This document shows, piece after piece, positions 25,507 through 34,343 of a stretch of DNA of 59,752 nucleotides; position 1 is the stretch's first letter, and each line of letters begins with the position of its first letter. Both the position numbers and the translations under genes were made by a program. Source of the stretch: an uncultured Roseburia sp. (GTDB lineage: Bacteria; Bacillota; Clostridia; Lachnospirales; Lachnospiraceae); NCBI GenBank assembly GCA_910587865.1, contig CAJUNX010000024.1, positions 1 to 59,752 of the forward strand, read 5' to 3'. The notes below the pieces were generated by a model that saw only the letters and a program-made list of their open reading frames with translations, was not told the DNA's origin and did not search any database.

Positions 25507-25776
25507 ATGAAAAAAGAAACCACCGGCTCTGCGGAGCCGTCCAGAACACCCGGAAAAGCAAAGCGTATCCTTGCCCTTGCCGGCGTCATTCTCCTGCTCG
25601 GACTCTACGCATCGACGCTGCTTAGCGCTCTCTTTGCGGGCGAGAATTTTATGCGTCTTCTGATGGCATCCGTCTATGCGACGGTTGTCGTCCCCGTGCT
25701 GCTGTGGGCGTATTCTTTTCTTTATAAAATAATACGCGGGCGGCGACAGGATCCGTCCGATGAAAAAAACAGGTAG
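25507..25776 (+). CDS. Small two-helix membrane protein
   Basis: An 89-residue protein with a basic N-terminus and two membrane helices (about residues 21-43 and 49-72), ending in a basic, charged tail (KIIRGRRQDPSDEKNR). Proteins of this layout are common hypotheticals in Lachnospiraceae; I know no function. AGAAAGGAACC precedes the ATG, and it follows the broken small gene by 17 bp, so the two probably shared one transcript. It converges on the HAD gene. Confidence 0.7.
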   Translation: MKKETTGSAEPSRTPGKAKRILALAGVILLLGLYASTLLSALFAGENFMRLLMASVYATVVVPVLLWAYSFLYKIIRGRRQDPSDEKNR

Positions 25777-25818
25777 GGACCGCGCAATGCGGCCGGCAGA
25801 AACGCCGGCCGCCGCGCC
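25777..25818. terminator. Long GC hairpin between convergent genes
   Basis: GCGGCCGGC (25789-25797) pairs with GCCGGCCGC (25804-25812) over a six-base loop, and the outer sequence GACCGCGC/GCGCCGTC extends the stem. There is no T-run on either side, so termination efficiency is doubtful, but its place between convergent stop codons suggests a bidirectional terminator. Confidence 0.5.
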
Positions 25819-25821
25819 GTC

Positions 25822-26427
25822 TTAGCAGACCACCCCGTAGGTCTTCATCTCACGCACAGCCTGCTCATAGTTCACAAAGCAGATCGCTTCCATCCCAACG
25901 GCTTTCGCGCCGTCGGCATTCTCCTGTCTGTCATCCAGGAATAAGCATTCCTCCGGATTTAAGCCGTATTTTTCAAAAAGTGTCCGATAAATCCCCGGTT
26001 CCGGCTTGATCATTCTGATCTCATAAGAAAAGACCGCTCCGTCCGCAGCGGCAAGAAACGAAAGCTCGTCTTTCGTCTGCGCAAAGGTACGCTTCGCATA
26101 ATTCGACAGGATATAGACACGGTATCCGCTCTGCTTCATCCGCGCGATCCAGTCCGTCGTATAATCAAACCGCCGGATCGCGGTTCCGACATTCCCGACA
26201 AAAAGCCGGATCTCTTTTTCCCGGTCGGGCGCCCGGGCGATAAACCGCCCGAGTAGCTCCTCCTCGTCAAGCGCTCCGCGGTCCATCTCATCCCAGTCCG
26301 GCGTGCGGACCGTCGCGTCCGCGACCGCCTGCACCGCCTCCTCACTCAGACCCAGCCTGTGCATCGCGGCCTCCGGCTCCCACGCGACGAGCACTCTGCC
26401 GACATCAAGCACAATATTTTTTATCAT
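25822..26427 (-). CDS. HAD-superfamily phosphatase-like hydrolase
   Basis: A 201-residue HAD protein. Motif I reads VLDVGRVLV, keeping the nucleophilic first Asp, with Gly at the usual second-Asp position as in the YihX/epoxide-hydrolase-type subgroup. Motif II is ILSNYA, motif III the Lys in MIKPEPGIY, motif IV FLDDRQEN. It has the small cap typical of sugar-phosphate or nucleotide phosphatases; the substrate is unknown. It lies 5 bp downstream of purA and is probably co-transcribed. Confidence 0.85.
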   Translation of the reverse strand: MIKNIVLDVGRVLVAWEPEAAMHRLGLSEEAVQAVADATVRTPDWDEMDRGALDEEELLGRFIARAPDREKEIRLFVGNVGTAIRRFDYTTDWIARMKQSGYRVYILSNYAKRTFAQTKDELSFLAAADGAVFSYEIRMIKPEPGIYRTLFEKYGLNPEECLFLDDRQENADGAKAVGMEAICFVNYEQAVREMKTYGVVC

Positions 26428-26432
26428 GATCG

Positions 26433-27719
26433 TTATGCCTCTTTCTTCCGGTAAATGATGTCGTCCCTTCCCGGGCCGTTTGAGACCATCGTGATCGGAT
26501 AGCCGATCTGCTCCTCGATAAACTCCACATACTTCCGGCAGTTCTCCGGGAGATCTTCATAATTTTTTATCCCGCGGATATCACTGTTCCAGCCCGGCAG
26601 GGTCTTTAGCACCGGTTTTGCCTTCCCGAGCTTCGCCGTGGTCGGGAACTCCGTCGTCACCTCGCCGTCGATCTCGTATCCCACGCACACCGGAATCTCC
26701 TCCAGGTACCCCAGCACATCGAGCACCGTGAACGCGACATCCGTCGTACCCTGCAGGCGGCAGCCGTATCTGCTGGCCACACAGTCAAACCAGCCCATCC
26801 GTCTCGGGCGCCCCGTCGTCGCCCCGTACTCTCCGCCGTCGCCGCCGCGGCGTCTCAGTTCATCCGCCTCTTCCCCGAAGATCTCGCTGACAAACGCGCC
26901 TGCGCCGACCGCAGAGGAATAGGCTTTGCAGACAGTCACAATCTGCCGGATCTCATAAGGCGGAATCCCCGCTCCGATCGCCCCATATGCCGCCAAGGTC
27001 GAGGATGAGGTCACCATCGGATAAATGCCGTGATCCGGATCCTTTAAGGTTCCGAGCTGCCCCTCTAAGAGGATCGTCTTCCCGTCCCGAATCGCCTGAT
27101 CTAAGTATGCGGACACATCGCAGACATACGGCGCCACCATATCACGGTACTCATGCAGCGTGGCCAGCAGCTCCTTCGGGTCGATTAACGGCTTGTGGTA
27201 GAGGTGCTCTAAGAGGACGTTTTTCGTCTCCGCCGTGCGCTCCACTTTCTCCGCGAGCAGCGCATCGTCGAAAAGCTCGCTCACCTGGAATCCGGTCTTC
27301 GCGTATTTATCCGAATAAAACGGCGCGATTCCCGACTTTGTCGAGCCGAAGGATTTCCCGCCGAGACGCTCCTCCTCATACTGGTCTAATAAAATATGAT
27401 AGGGCATGACGATCTGTGCGCGGTCGGACACCAGAAGCTTCGGCTCTGGCACGCCCCGGTCCACGACGGATTTTAACTCCCCGAACAGAATCGGAATATT
27501 TAACGCCACACCGTTTCCGATGATGCTTGTCGTATGACCGTAAAAAATACCGGAGGGCAGAGTGTGCAGCGCAAATTTGCCGTAATCATTGACGATCGTA
27601 TGACCGGCATTCGCCCCTCCCTGAAAACGCACGATAATATCCGCCTCCTGTGCGAGCATGTCGGTAATCTTTCCTTTTCCCTCATCTCCCCAGTTTGCTC
27701 CAACGACTGCTTTTACCAT
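26433..27719 (-). CDS. purA: Adenylosuccinate synthetase
   Basis: A 428-residue enzyme joining IMP and aspartate with GTP on the way to AMP. Key motifs: GANWGDEGKGKITD (P-loop and catalytic Asp), QGGANAGHTIV (catalytic His), FGSTKSGIAPFYSDK, LLEGQLGTLKDPDHG, GEYGATTGRPRRMGWFD and GPGRDDII. In some positions it differs from Bacillus PurA (ANWGDEG for QWGDEGKG), as in other Lachnospiraceae. It has its own promoter and a palindromic leader. Confidence 0.96.
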   Translation of the reverse strand: MVKAVVGANWGDEGKGKITDMLAQEADIIVRFQGGANAGHTIVNDYGKFALHTLPSGIFYGHTTSIIGNGVALNIPILFGELKSVVDRGVPEPKLLVSDRAQIVMPYHILLDQYEEERLGGKSFGSTKSGIAPFYSDKYAKTGFQVSELFDDALLAEKVERTAETKNVLLEHLYHKPLIDPKELLATLHEYRDMVAPYVCDVSAYLDQAIRDGKTILLEGQLGTLKDPDHGIYPMVTSSSTLAAYGAIGAGIPPYEIRQIVTVCKAYSSAVGAGAFVSEIFGEEADELRRRGGDGGEYGATTGRPRRMGWFDCVASRYGCRLQGTTDVAFTVLDVLGYLEEIPVCVGYEIDGEVTTEFPTTAKLGKAKPVLKTLPGWNSDIRGIKNYEDLPENCRKYVEFIEEQIGYPITMVSNGPGRDDIIYRKKEA

Positions 27720-27754
27720 TGATATTGCCCTCCTGTTACCCTTATGATCTGAAC

Positions 27755-27816
27755 CCGTGATATAATAACCATATCACGGATATCTGCATTATAACGCAGT
27801 CTGCTTCATAAGTAAA
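27755..27816 (-). promoter_or_regulatory. purA promoter with palindrome in the leader
   Basis: TTTACT (27811-27816) and TATAAT (27788-27793), 17-bp spacer, minus strand. About ten bases downstream lies a 9-bp inverted repeat CCGTGATAT/ATATCACGG (27755-27763, 27771-27779), placed where a repressor could block transcription or an RNA hairpin could form. No purine riboswitch core was recognised. Confidence 0.6.
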
Positions 27817-27849
27817 ATTGATATTTATTATACTTTTCATAATGATATC

Positions 27850-28752
27850 TTATGGTATTTCCCCGGACTCACCCGGGAGCATCCGCATCAGCCCCGACGC
27901 CGCCGCCGACATCGGAATCCGCTCATCCGACACGATACAGAACTCCCGCTTCGGTATCTCATGGTCAAACCGCAGCCGGAACAGTTCTCCCCGCTCTAAG
28001 TATCCGCGCGCAAAATCCTCCACCACACTCGCGATCCCAAGGTTCCGCACCGCAAACTGGATCAGCATATCGCTGGTCGCCAGCTCAAATTCGGGACGAA
28101 GCCTGACTCCCTCCCTTTCCAAAAAGCCATCCACGTATGTCCGGGTCGACGTACTCCCCTCAAGGCACATGACCGGCAGGTTTTCGAGCGCCTTGTAGTT
28201 TAATGTCCGGTCCTTCAGATCCAGAAATCGCGCGCCGGCGACAAATACGTCCTGGATTTTACGTACCGGAACCGTCTTCAGCGGATGGCGGCTGACCATG
28301 GGCGTGCTCACAATCCCGAAGTCGATCTTCCCGTCGGCAAGATGACGGATCGTCTCGGGCGTCGGCGCATTGGTCACGGTCACGCGGATCCCCGGGTATT
28401 TTTCATGAAACCTCTCTAAATAAGGAAGCAGATAAAACTGCAGCGTCATGTCGCTGGCCCCGATGCAGATCTCGCCCTCCCCGAGGCTTAGCATTTCCGC
28501 AAGCCTGCGCTCGCCGGAAAGAATCATCTCGTATCCCCGCCGGATATAGGAAAAAAGCATCTCCCCTTCCCTGGTTAAGCGCACCCCCTTTGACGTACGG
28601 ACAAACAGGACGCAGGAAAGCGCCTCCTCCAAATGGCGGATGGCCTGGCTGACCGCCGGCTGCGTGATGGAAAGATGTCCTGCCGCAGCCGTGATGCTCC
28701 CGTATTGTGCGACAAAATAAAAGATTTTATAGTACTCCAGATTGATGTCCAT
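27850..28752 (-). CDS. LysR-family transcriptional regulator
   Basis: A 300-residue regulator: N-terminal winged helix-turn-helix (YKIFYFVAQYGSITAAAGHL, ITQPAVSQAIRHLEEAL) and a periplasmic-binding-like effector domain (GEICIGASDMTLQFYLLPYLERF). GGGAGG six bases upstream fixes the start at 28752, rather than the longer frame to 28800. It is divergent from the MATE transporter gene, so by the usual LysR rule it probably controls that transporter. The effector is unknown. Confidence 0.9.
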   Translation of the reverse strand: MDINLEYYKIFYFVAQYGSITAAAGHLSITQPAVSQAIRHLEEALSCVLFVRTSKGVRLTREGEMLFSYIRRGYEMILSGERRLAEMLSLGEGEICIGASDMTLQFYLLPYLERFHEKYPGIRVTVTNAPTPETIRHLADGKIDFGIVSTPMVSRHPLKTVPVRKIQDVFVAGARFLDLKDRTLNYKALENLPVMCLEGSTSTRTYVDGFLEREGVRLRPEFELATSDMLIQFAVRNLGIASVVEDFARGYLERGELFRLRFDHEIPKREFCIVSDERIPMSAAASGLMRMLPGESGEIP

Positions 28753-28860
28753 CTGCTGCCTCCCGTTTCCCGCCGGCTGAATATATGCATATCCGTTCAT
28801 GATTCGCTCTTTTTACGGATGATGACCGGTCTTTTTCAAAATCTTTGTGAAAAATGGAGA

Positions 28861-28935
28861 TTGCATTTCCCATATGCCTGCCGTATACTATGCCTTACGC
28901 AATCCCAGATCTTTCCAGAAATGGGAAATGCGTAA
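28861..28935 (+). promoter_or_regulatory. MATE-gene promoter with nested inverted repeats
   Basis: TTGCAT (28861-28866) and TATACT (28884-28889), 17-bp spacer, plus strand. GCATTTCCCAT (28863-28873) overlaps the -35 and recurs inverted at 28921-28931. TTACGCA (28895-28901) recurs inverted at 28929-28935. These symmetric arms between divergent genes are the likely LysR binding sites. Confidence 0.55.
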
Positions 28936-28972
28936 CCTCACTATAACAGAAAAAGAAGGGAGACGCAACGCA

Positions 28973-30532
28973 ATGACAAAAGACATGACAACCGGAAAAC
29001 CGCTCGCGATCATTCTGCTGTTTTCCATTCCTGTGCTGCTGGGGAACCTGTTTCAGCAGCTCTATAATATGGTAGATACCGTGATCGTGGGACGGTATCT
29101 GGGAGAGGAGGCGCTCGCCGCTGTCGGCTCTACCGGCAGCCTGATGTTTCTGGTGCTCGGTTTTGCAAACGGGATGGCACAGGGCTTCGGCGTGATGGTA
29201 TCCCACGCGTTCGGCGCAAAAGATTTTCGTCTCTTAAAGCACTACACGGCTCTCTCACTGGTTCTGACCGCGGTCATCTCCGCCGTCTTAACCGTGCCGA
29301 CCGTGGCAGCGTCCCGGCTGCTTCTGGCCTGGATGCATACACCGGAAAATATCATGAACATGGCGGATGCCTACATCCGTGTGATTTTTGCCGGGATTAT
29401 CCTGACCATGGCCTACAATGTGCTCTCCGGTATACTCCGGGGTATCGGGGACAGCAGGACGCCGCTTTACTTCCTGATGCTCTCCTCGGTTCTTAATATC
29501 GCCCTGGATCTGTTTTTCATCGTGGTCGTGCCGCTCGGCACCGCGGGAGCCGCGCTGGCCACCGTGATCGCACAGGGCATCTCCGCGGTGCTGTGCCTGA
29601 TTTATATGTTCCGCAAATATGAGATCCTGCGGGCCTCCCGCGAGGATTATTACCGCGACTTTGCCGGCGTGCGCCATATGCTCGGCATCGGCATTCCGAT
29701 GGCTCTTAATTACTCCGTGACCGCCGTCGGCACGATGGTCATGCAGAGCGCGGTGAACGTGTTCGGCTCTTCCGTGGTCGCGGCCTTTACCGCTGCCTCA
29801 AAGGTGTCAAACCTCTCGATTCAGACGCTGCCGACGCTCGGCACCGCTATGGCGACCTACTGCGGTCAGAATATCGGCGCAGGCAGATACGACCGGATCC
29901 GTACCAGCATGCGGCAGGGACTTTACCTCGCGATCGGAAGCGCTCTCGCAGGGGCGCTCATCTGCACGCTGTCCGGGCGCGCCGTAGTCGGCCTGTTTGT
30001 GAATCATCCCTCCCAGGAGATTCTCTCGTGCGCCATGGAATACCTGTTCATCGCCAGCTGGTTCTATATCCCGCTCGCGATGATCTTCCTCTACCGGAAC
30101 GCCCTGCAGGGCCTGGGGCAGGGATTTGTCCCCATGGTAAGCGGCGGCATCGAGCTGGCCTGCCGCGCCGGCGCGATCGCGCTCATCCCGGCCTCTGCAG
30201 GTTTTGCCGGCGTCTGCTTCGCGGACCCGGCGGCATGGGTGGGTGCGGCGGTTCCGCTGGCCGTCACCTATTTCGTGTGGCAGAAAAAGCAGGAGCCGCT
30301 GTTTGTGGCAAATCTGATGACGGCCGGAGCAAATCCCGGCGCACCGGATGCGCCCGCGCCGGAATCGGCGCAGACCGGCATATCAGCAGCCGGACAGCCG
30401 CGTTCCTCCATCACCGTGAGCGCCGTAAACACCGTAAACCTCATAAAAGGTTCCTGGCGCCGCAGGCGGGAGGATGCCGCCAGACGCCGGATGCACCGAC
30501 GCGGACGCCGGTTCGGCGGACACACCGGATGA
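28973..30532 (+). CDS. MATE-family multidrug/toxin efflux transporter with basic C-terminal tail
   Basis: A 519-residue transporter with about twelve membrane helices; MATE motifs include FSIPVLLGNLFQQLYNMVD at the start, ILRGIGDSRTPLY and GQNIGAGRYDRI. It exports organic cations or drugs by Na+ or H+ exchange. The membrane part ends near residue 450. A ~70-residue tail follows: an Ala/Pro-rich stretch, then Arg-rich ends (RRRREDAARRRMHRRGRR). This tail is unusual for the family and may be acquired non-homologous sequence. GGGAG precedes the ATG. Confidence 0.9.
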   Translation: MTKDMTTGKPLAIILLFSIPVLLGNLFQQLYNMVDTVIVGRYLGEEALAAVGSTGSLMFLVLGFANGMAQGFGVMVSHAFGAKDFRLLKHYTALSLVLTAVISAVLTVPTVAASRLLLAWMHTPENIMNMADAYIRVIFAGIILTMAYNVLSGILRGIGDSRTPLYFLMLSSVLNIALDLFFIVVVPLGTAGAALATVIAQGISAVLCLIYMFRKYEILRASREDYYRDFAGVRHMLGIGIPMALNYSVTAVGTMVMQSAVNVFGSSVVAAFTAASKVSNLSIQTLPTLGTAMATYCGQNIGAGRYDRIRTSMRQGLYLAIGSALAGALICTLSGRAVVGLFVNHPSQEILSCAMEYLFIASWFYIPLAMIFLYRNALQGLGQGFVPMVSGGIELACRAGAIALIPASAGFAGVCFADPAAWVGAAVPLAVTYFVWQKKQEPLFVANLMTAGANPGAPDAPAPESAQTGISAAGQPRSSITVSAVNTVNLIKGSWRRRREDAARRRMHRRGRRFGGHTG

Positions 30533-30590
30533 TTTCTGTCGCACCGGACACAGGGACGTCAGGCTTCACCGGCTGTCCTTAAATGAATAA

Positions 30591-30688
30591 GGGGCTGTTG
30601 CAAAATTCGGTAATTCCACAATATATGGATGTGATACCACGGATATCCAAACTATATATTGTGTGTATACACCATTTTGCAACAGCCC
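30591..30688. mobile_element. 98-bp hairpin MITE, copy 1
   Basis: The element begins GGGGCTGTTGCAAAAT and ends with the inverse; the terminal inverted repeat is at least 15 bp and internal sequences (ACAATATAT and its complement) also pair, so the whole element can fold. It has no coding capacity. A second copy, about 85% identical, is at 42987-43085. Ends of the type GGxxCTGTTGCAAA occur in several IS families, so a transposase in trans is likely; I see no clear target duplication. Confidence 0.75.
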
Positions 30689-30730
30689 TTTATCTATGTT
30701 CTGCCAAATCGCTTCTTATCCGGCTACCTC

Positions 30731-31714
30731 TCATAAGCAAAGATGGCAACCACGATAGTACATCTCCAGCGTCAGAATCCCGTCCGACCAGTCAAACGAT
30801 TGGACTGCCGGTATGATGCCGCCGCTGTTATGCCCGATCCACTGCCTTGTCTGCTCCCCGTCATCCCCGTTTGCGTCATCCTTTGTCTCGTCCGGATCCG
30901 CTGTCCCGGCATCTTCCGTCTCGTCCGGATCCGCTGTCCCGGCATCTTCCGTCTCGTCTGGAGCCGCACCGCCAGTCTCCGTCTCGTCCGGATCACGCTC
31001 TTCGCCAGTCTCCGTCTCGTCCGGTTCTCGTTCTGCGGCGCCCTCCGTCCCGTCCGGATCCAGCGACGCGTAGAGTTCCTCCTGCACCGCAGCGTCCAGC
31101 TTCATGGTCTCTTCCATGACAAATGCCGGAATCTCCGTCTTCTGAAATCCGTTCACCGTGATCTCTGTCTTTCCGCCCGACAGCGAAACCTCCGCCATCT
31201 GCCCGGCAGTGACGGTGGCCGTCTGCGCTGCGTCTTTGGTATCGTTTCCGCCCTCAGCGGATACCTCCACCGTCCCTTCCAGAAGAAAAATCCTCATCCT
31301 CCCGGGATCCGTCGCATCCCCCCGTCCCATCGTACCCCGGATCCCGACGACCATCGTCGAGGTGCGGATGGAAAGCGTCTCATCCGAAAGAGGCTCTGTG
31401 ATATGGAAAAACAGGTTTCCGCGGTCCACGATCAGCTCAAGATCCGACCCTGACTTCTGAATATGTACAGCGCTGTCCATATCCAGCTTTGTGAGCTTTG
31501 TGTCATCCAGATTGATCCAGGCATAGCTGTCCGCCTGTGTCCCGACCTGATACCCGCTGTAGAGCGGCAGGTTCTCGATCAGCGCTACCACATCCTCCTT
31601 CGCGTCAGCCACATCCACCGTCCCCTGCGTTCCCGCCAGCTTCATGGTGGTTGCTTTTGCGCCATTGCCGCATGCCGCCAGGAAAAGCAGTGCGGAAGAC
31701 AAAATCACCGTCAT
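30731..31714 (-). CDS. FecR-domain lipoprotein with DPDET repeats
   Basis: A 327-residue protein with an N-terminal hydrophobic segment and lipobox (LLFLAACG), then a FecR-like domain (GTQGTVDV, YAWINLDDTKL, VVGIRGTMGRG, FLLEGTVEV), and a low-complexity acidic region with repeats of DPDETEDAGTA at about residues 220-275. It is probably a surface-anchored protein. The signal peptide lacks the usual basic start. An in-frame ATG-TTA-AAA at 31741-31733 would supply one but is cut off by TAA at 31730-31732, so the 5' end looks damaged or the start is weak. Confidence 0.75.
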   Translation of the reverse strand: MTVILSSALLFLAACGNGAKATTMKLAGTQGTVDVADAKEDVVALIENLPLYSGYQVGTQADSYAWINLDDTKLTKLDMDSAVHIQKSGSDLELIVDRGNLFFHITEPLSDETLSIRTSTMVVGIRGTMGRGDATDPGRMRIFLLEGTVEVSAEGGNDTKDAAQTATVTAGQMAEVSLSGGKTEITVNGFQKTEIPAFVMEETMKLDAAVQEELYASLDPDGTEGAAEREPDETETGEERDPDETETGGAAPDETEDAGTADPDETEDAGTADPDETKDDANGDDGEQTRQWIGHNSGGIIPAVQSFDWSDGILTLEMYYRGCHLCL

Positions 31715-31746
31715 CAGATATGTTAAATGTTATTTTAACATGACTA

Positions 31747-32211
31747 TTACCCTTTTAATGGCTCCTTCTCTGTCTGATTCCACCGCTGAAACACCACCAG
31801 CGCAGGATTCGAACCGTTTTCCCCGTATTCGCAGACCATCAGATACTGCTCGTCGGCGACCAGCCCGTAACAGTTGTCGCTGCCATGCTTACACAGCTGA
31901 TTTCCCAGGTAAACGCGCTGCTCGTCCCAAAACTTCACTTTATCCCCGCCGGGCAGGGTGTATGCAAGGTTGATCAAAAAACCCGGGAGCGCATTCAGCT
32001 CTGTCACCTCATCCATATCCTCGATCTGAAGGGCGTTAAACGCCGCGATCAGCTTTTTCTCAAACTCCTTTAAGGTCTGCTCTTTTTTCTGCAGGCACCG
32101 GGCCACCACACAGGTTCCCCCGAACGGGCAGCCGTCCGTCTCCGCACACCCGGAACATCCGTTTTTCCACTCACATTTGCTGCAGTCGACGCCGCAAATG
32201 GAACCTGACAT
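31747..32211 (-). CDS. DUF3795-type cysteine-rich protein
   Basis: A 154-residue protein whose N-terminal half carries the cysteine pattern CGVDCSKCEWKNGCSGC...CPFGGTCVVARC, typical of DUF3795 proteins, which probably bind metal. The C-terminal half (VYLGNQLCKHGSDNCYGLVADEQYLMVCEYGENG) is a small separate domain. Start is either ATG 32211 (GGAG upstream) or GTG 32223 (AGGAGA upstream). Function unknown. Confidence 0.8.
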   Translation of the reverse strand: MSGSICGVDCSKCEWKNGCSGCAETDGCPFGGTCVVARCLQKKEQTLKEFEKKLIAAFNALQIEDMDEVTELNALPGFLINLAYTLPGGDKVKFWDEQRVYLGNQLCKHGSDNCYGLVADEQYLMVCEYGENGSNPALVVFQRWNQTEKEPLKG

Positions 32212-32305
32212 AAACTTCTCCACAATCTACTCTCCTTTTTCTCCTCTGAATCTGTCACTCCGGTATTCCTCAAAGCACGTCCCGCTCTGGCACACAGCCT
32301 GCCGC

Positions 32306-33175
32306 TTAAAGCTCCGGCAGCTTCCGCGAACATGCCACCGCGAGCGCTCCCGGACCGATATGGCAGGACACGCTTAACGAAAGCGGATCCATATGGATCT
32401 CCATGCCCGGAAATGCCTCCTGCACCTCCTGTTTAAAGCTCTCGGCCGCCGCCAGATCGTAGGTATATGCCATCTCGAGGTGCATCCGCTCCCCCGCCGG
32501 ATCGCCGAAACGGTTCGCGAAATCATTCTTCATCGCCTCGATCATGATATTTCTCGCCTGTTTTACCGTCCTCGCCTTCGCAAATGCGTCAAGCTTTTCT
32601 CCCTGGATCTGGAGTACGGGCTTTAACCGGAGCAGCGTGCCGAGCGCAGCTGCCGCAGGCGTGATCCTGCCGCCCTTTTTCAGATAATAAAGTGTGTCCA
32701 CCATGATATAGATCGAGGATTCGAGTTTATCGCGCTCTAAAATCTCTTTAATCTCCGCCGCGCTCCTGCCCTGTGCCGCGAGGTCGCGCGCGTCTAACAC
32801 AGACTGACGCTGTGTCACCGAGATCCGCTGGTTGTTCACCACCTGCACCTTCCCGTCGTAATCCTGTGCAAGCATCAGCGCAGTCTCGCAGGAACTGCTC
32901 AGTCCGGAGGACATCGGAATATGCACGATCTCATCGTATTCTCCAAGCAGCTCATCCCAGAGATCCGTCACGCTGCCCACTGCCGGCATGGACGTGGATA
33001 TACTGACATTCTGGGTCAGCATCTGATAAAACTCCTCCTGCGTTAAGTCAATGTCCTCAAAGTGTGTCTCTTCGCCCACAAAAAAAGGCATCGGCAGTAT
33101 GGTTACGCCAAGCTCCTTTGCCTGTGACTGCGTGATGCCGCTGTTGCTGTCGGAAACAATCGCTATTCTGCTCAT
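32306..33175 (-). CDS. DegV-family fatty-acid-binding protein
   Basis: A 289-residue protein with IAIVSDSNSGITQSQAKELG, a STSMPAVGSVTDLW loop, IPMSSGLSSSCETA and LYYLKKGGRI, all hallmarks of DegV/FakB proteins that bind a fatty acid for phosphorylation by FakA. It would act in the cytosol in exogenous fatty acid use. GGGAGAG lies before the ATG at 33175; the long in-frame extension upstream is repetitive noncoding DNA. Confidence 0.9.
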   Translation of the reverse strand: MSRIAIVSDSNSGITQSQAKELGVTILPMPFFVGEETHFEDIDLTQEEFYQMLTQNVSISTSMPAVGSVTDLWDELLGEYDEIVHIPMSSGLSSSCETALMLAQDYDGKVQVVNNQRISVTQRQSVLDARDLAAQGRSAAEIKEILERDKLESSIYIMVDTLYYLKKGGRITPAAAALGTLLRLKPVLQIQGEKLDAFAKARTVKQARNIMIEAMKNDFANRFGDPAGERMHLEMAYTYDLAAAESFKQEVQEAFPGMEIHMDPLSLSVSCHIGPGALAVACSRKLPEL

Positions 33176-33199
33176 ATTTCTAAACTCTCCCTTCGGTCC

Positions 33200-33480
33200 G
33201 TCTTTTTTTGTCGTGGCCGGCCTGCGCCTCTCTCCCGGCCCGCCTCTTTTTCTGATGCACGCGCCGGCCCTGTGTGTTTCGCCTGTCACTCCCGCCGGCG
33301 CCGTGCGTTTCCCGCCCGATACCTTTGTCTGCGCTTTTCCTGGTGACTTGTCCGCAGTTTTCCCTGATGTCACCGCCCGGCACACCTGCATGTGACCCTG
33401 TTCCTGTCACTCCCGCCGGCACCGTGCGTTTCGCCTGTCACTCCCGCCGGCACTGCCACATGCACATTCTGCATGCGGCT
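33200..33480. repeat. GC-rich degenerate repeats upstream of the degV-type gene
   Basis: The 312-bp gap between the Nudix and DegV-type genes has three exact copies of CCTGTCACTCCCGCCGGC (33282-33299, 33403-33420, 33434-33451), partly followed by CCGTGCGTTTC. No promoter, terminator or convincing gene was seen here; open frames are the product of high G+C. Confidence 0.7.
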
Positions 33481-33487
33481 GCCCGCC

Positions 33488-34027
33488 TCAGACAGGCTCT
33501 GCCACGCGCTGTATGACACAGTCCGCCGGCAGCGCCACCCGCCCGTCCAGAAGCATCCGCACAAACGCGGTATCGCGGATGATCCATGGATCCTTCGCCG
33601 CATCGTTCCTCTGGCAGATCTCCTCCGGCGTCGCCCACCGGAGCGTATAGCCCTTCGCGATCTCACTCGGCGTTAAGGCAAGCGCATCCTGCCGATCTCC
33701 CGTCTGACAGGCATAAAACAGGGAATGACAGATATATTTCTTCGTGGGATCAAAGATGTCCCGGCGCAGCTCCGTGATCTCACCGAGCTCCTGCACGGTA
33801 TCCGCAATCACCAGATAGCCGGTCTCCTCATGTACCTCGCGGGTGAGCGCCTCCACAATATCCTCACCCGCCTCCATCCCGCCGCCCGGGATCTTAAACT
33901 CGCCTTCGCGGCTGCACTGCATCGCAAGCCTGCCTTCCCGCATGATAATGCCCCTGACAGAATACTTCTCACAGATGCCTGTCGTATCCTGATAGTCTTT
34001 TGCATCAAACGTCGCAAGGATTCTCAT
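33488..34027 (-). CDS. Nudix hydrolase
   Basis: A 179-residue protein with a complete Nudix box, GGGMEAGEDIVEALTREVHEETGY (read in parts: GGG, E at +5, REVHEETG), that binds Mg2+ and cleaves nucleoside-diphosphate-linked substrates. The context (KFKIPGGG-like FKIPGGG, then VQELGEITELRRD) gives no substrate. AAAGGGG precedes the ATG. It has a strong promoter and an unusually long, structured leader. Confidence 0.88.
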   Translation of the reverse strand: MRILATFDAKDYQDTTGICEKYSVRGIIMREGRLAMQCSREGEFKIPGGGMEAGEDIVEALTREVHEETGYLVIADTVQELGEITELRRDIFDPTKKYICHSLFYACQTGDRQDALALTPSEIAKGYTLRWATPEEICQRNDAAKDPWIIRDTAFVRMLLDGRVALPADCVIQRVAEPV

Positions 34028-34079
34028 CTGTCATACCCCTTTCATAATTGAAACGGTGTCACTGTTCAGACCCGATCAG

Positions 34080-34291
34080 ACAGCGGAGTGTCCGGTGTCT
34101 GGCCGGGAGCCGGGATTTTTCGCAGCAATGCGGACGCCCCACTGCTGAAAGCAGCCTCAGACGGGCAGCCGCCCGTTCCGTTTCACGCCGGAAATACCGA
34201 AAATAAGTGAACGGCTGGCATGGGTGTGAAACGAAACGGAACGGTTGATGAAGCCTGTCTGAATTGTATCACAATTCGTTCGGTTGCTCAA
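34080..34291 (-). promoter_or_regulatory. Promoter and long structured leader of the Nudix gene
   Basis: TTGAGC (34286-34291) and TACAAT (34263-34268), 17-bp spacer, minus strand, predict a start near 34256 and a leader of about 230 nt. The -10 is part of the palindrome GAATTGT-ATC-ACAATTC (34261-34277), an operator-like site. The leader contains an inverted repeat, CCGTTCCGTTTCGTTTCAC with GTGAAACGGAACGG, and further GC-rich pairs. I cannot match it to a known riboswitch. Confidence 0.5.
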
Positions 34292-34343
34292 TGTTTTTCA
34301 TTACATTTCTATATTGTCTTTTTCTTTCAAAAACAGAGTGACT

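Noticed and set aside
30591..30688. Simple terminator of the MATE gene
   Set aside because: The hairpin has a near-identical copy at 42987-43085 with matching ends, which fits a MITE better, though it may still stop transcription.
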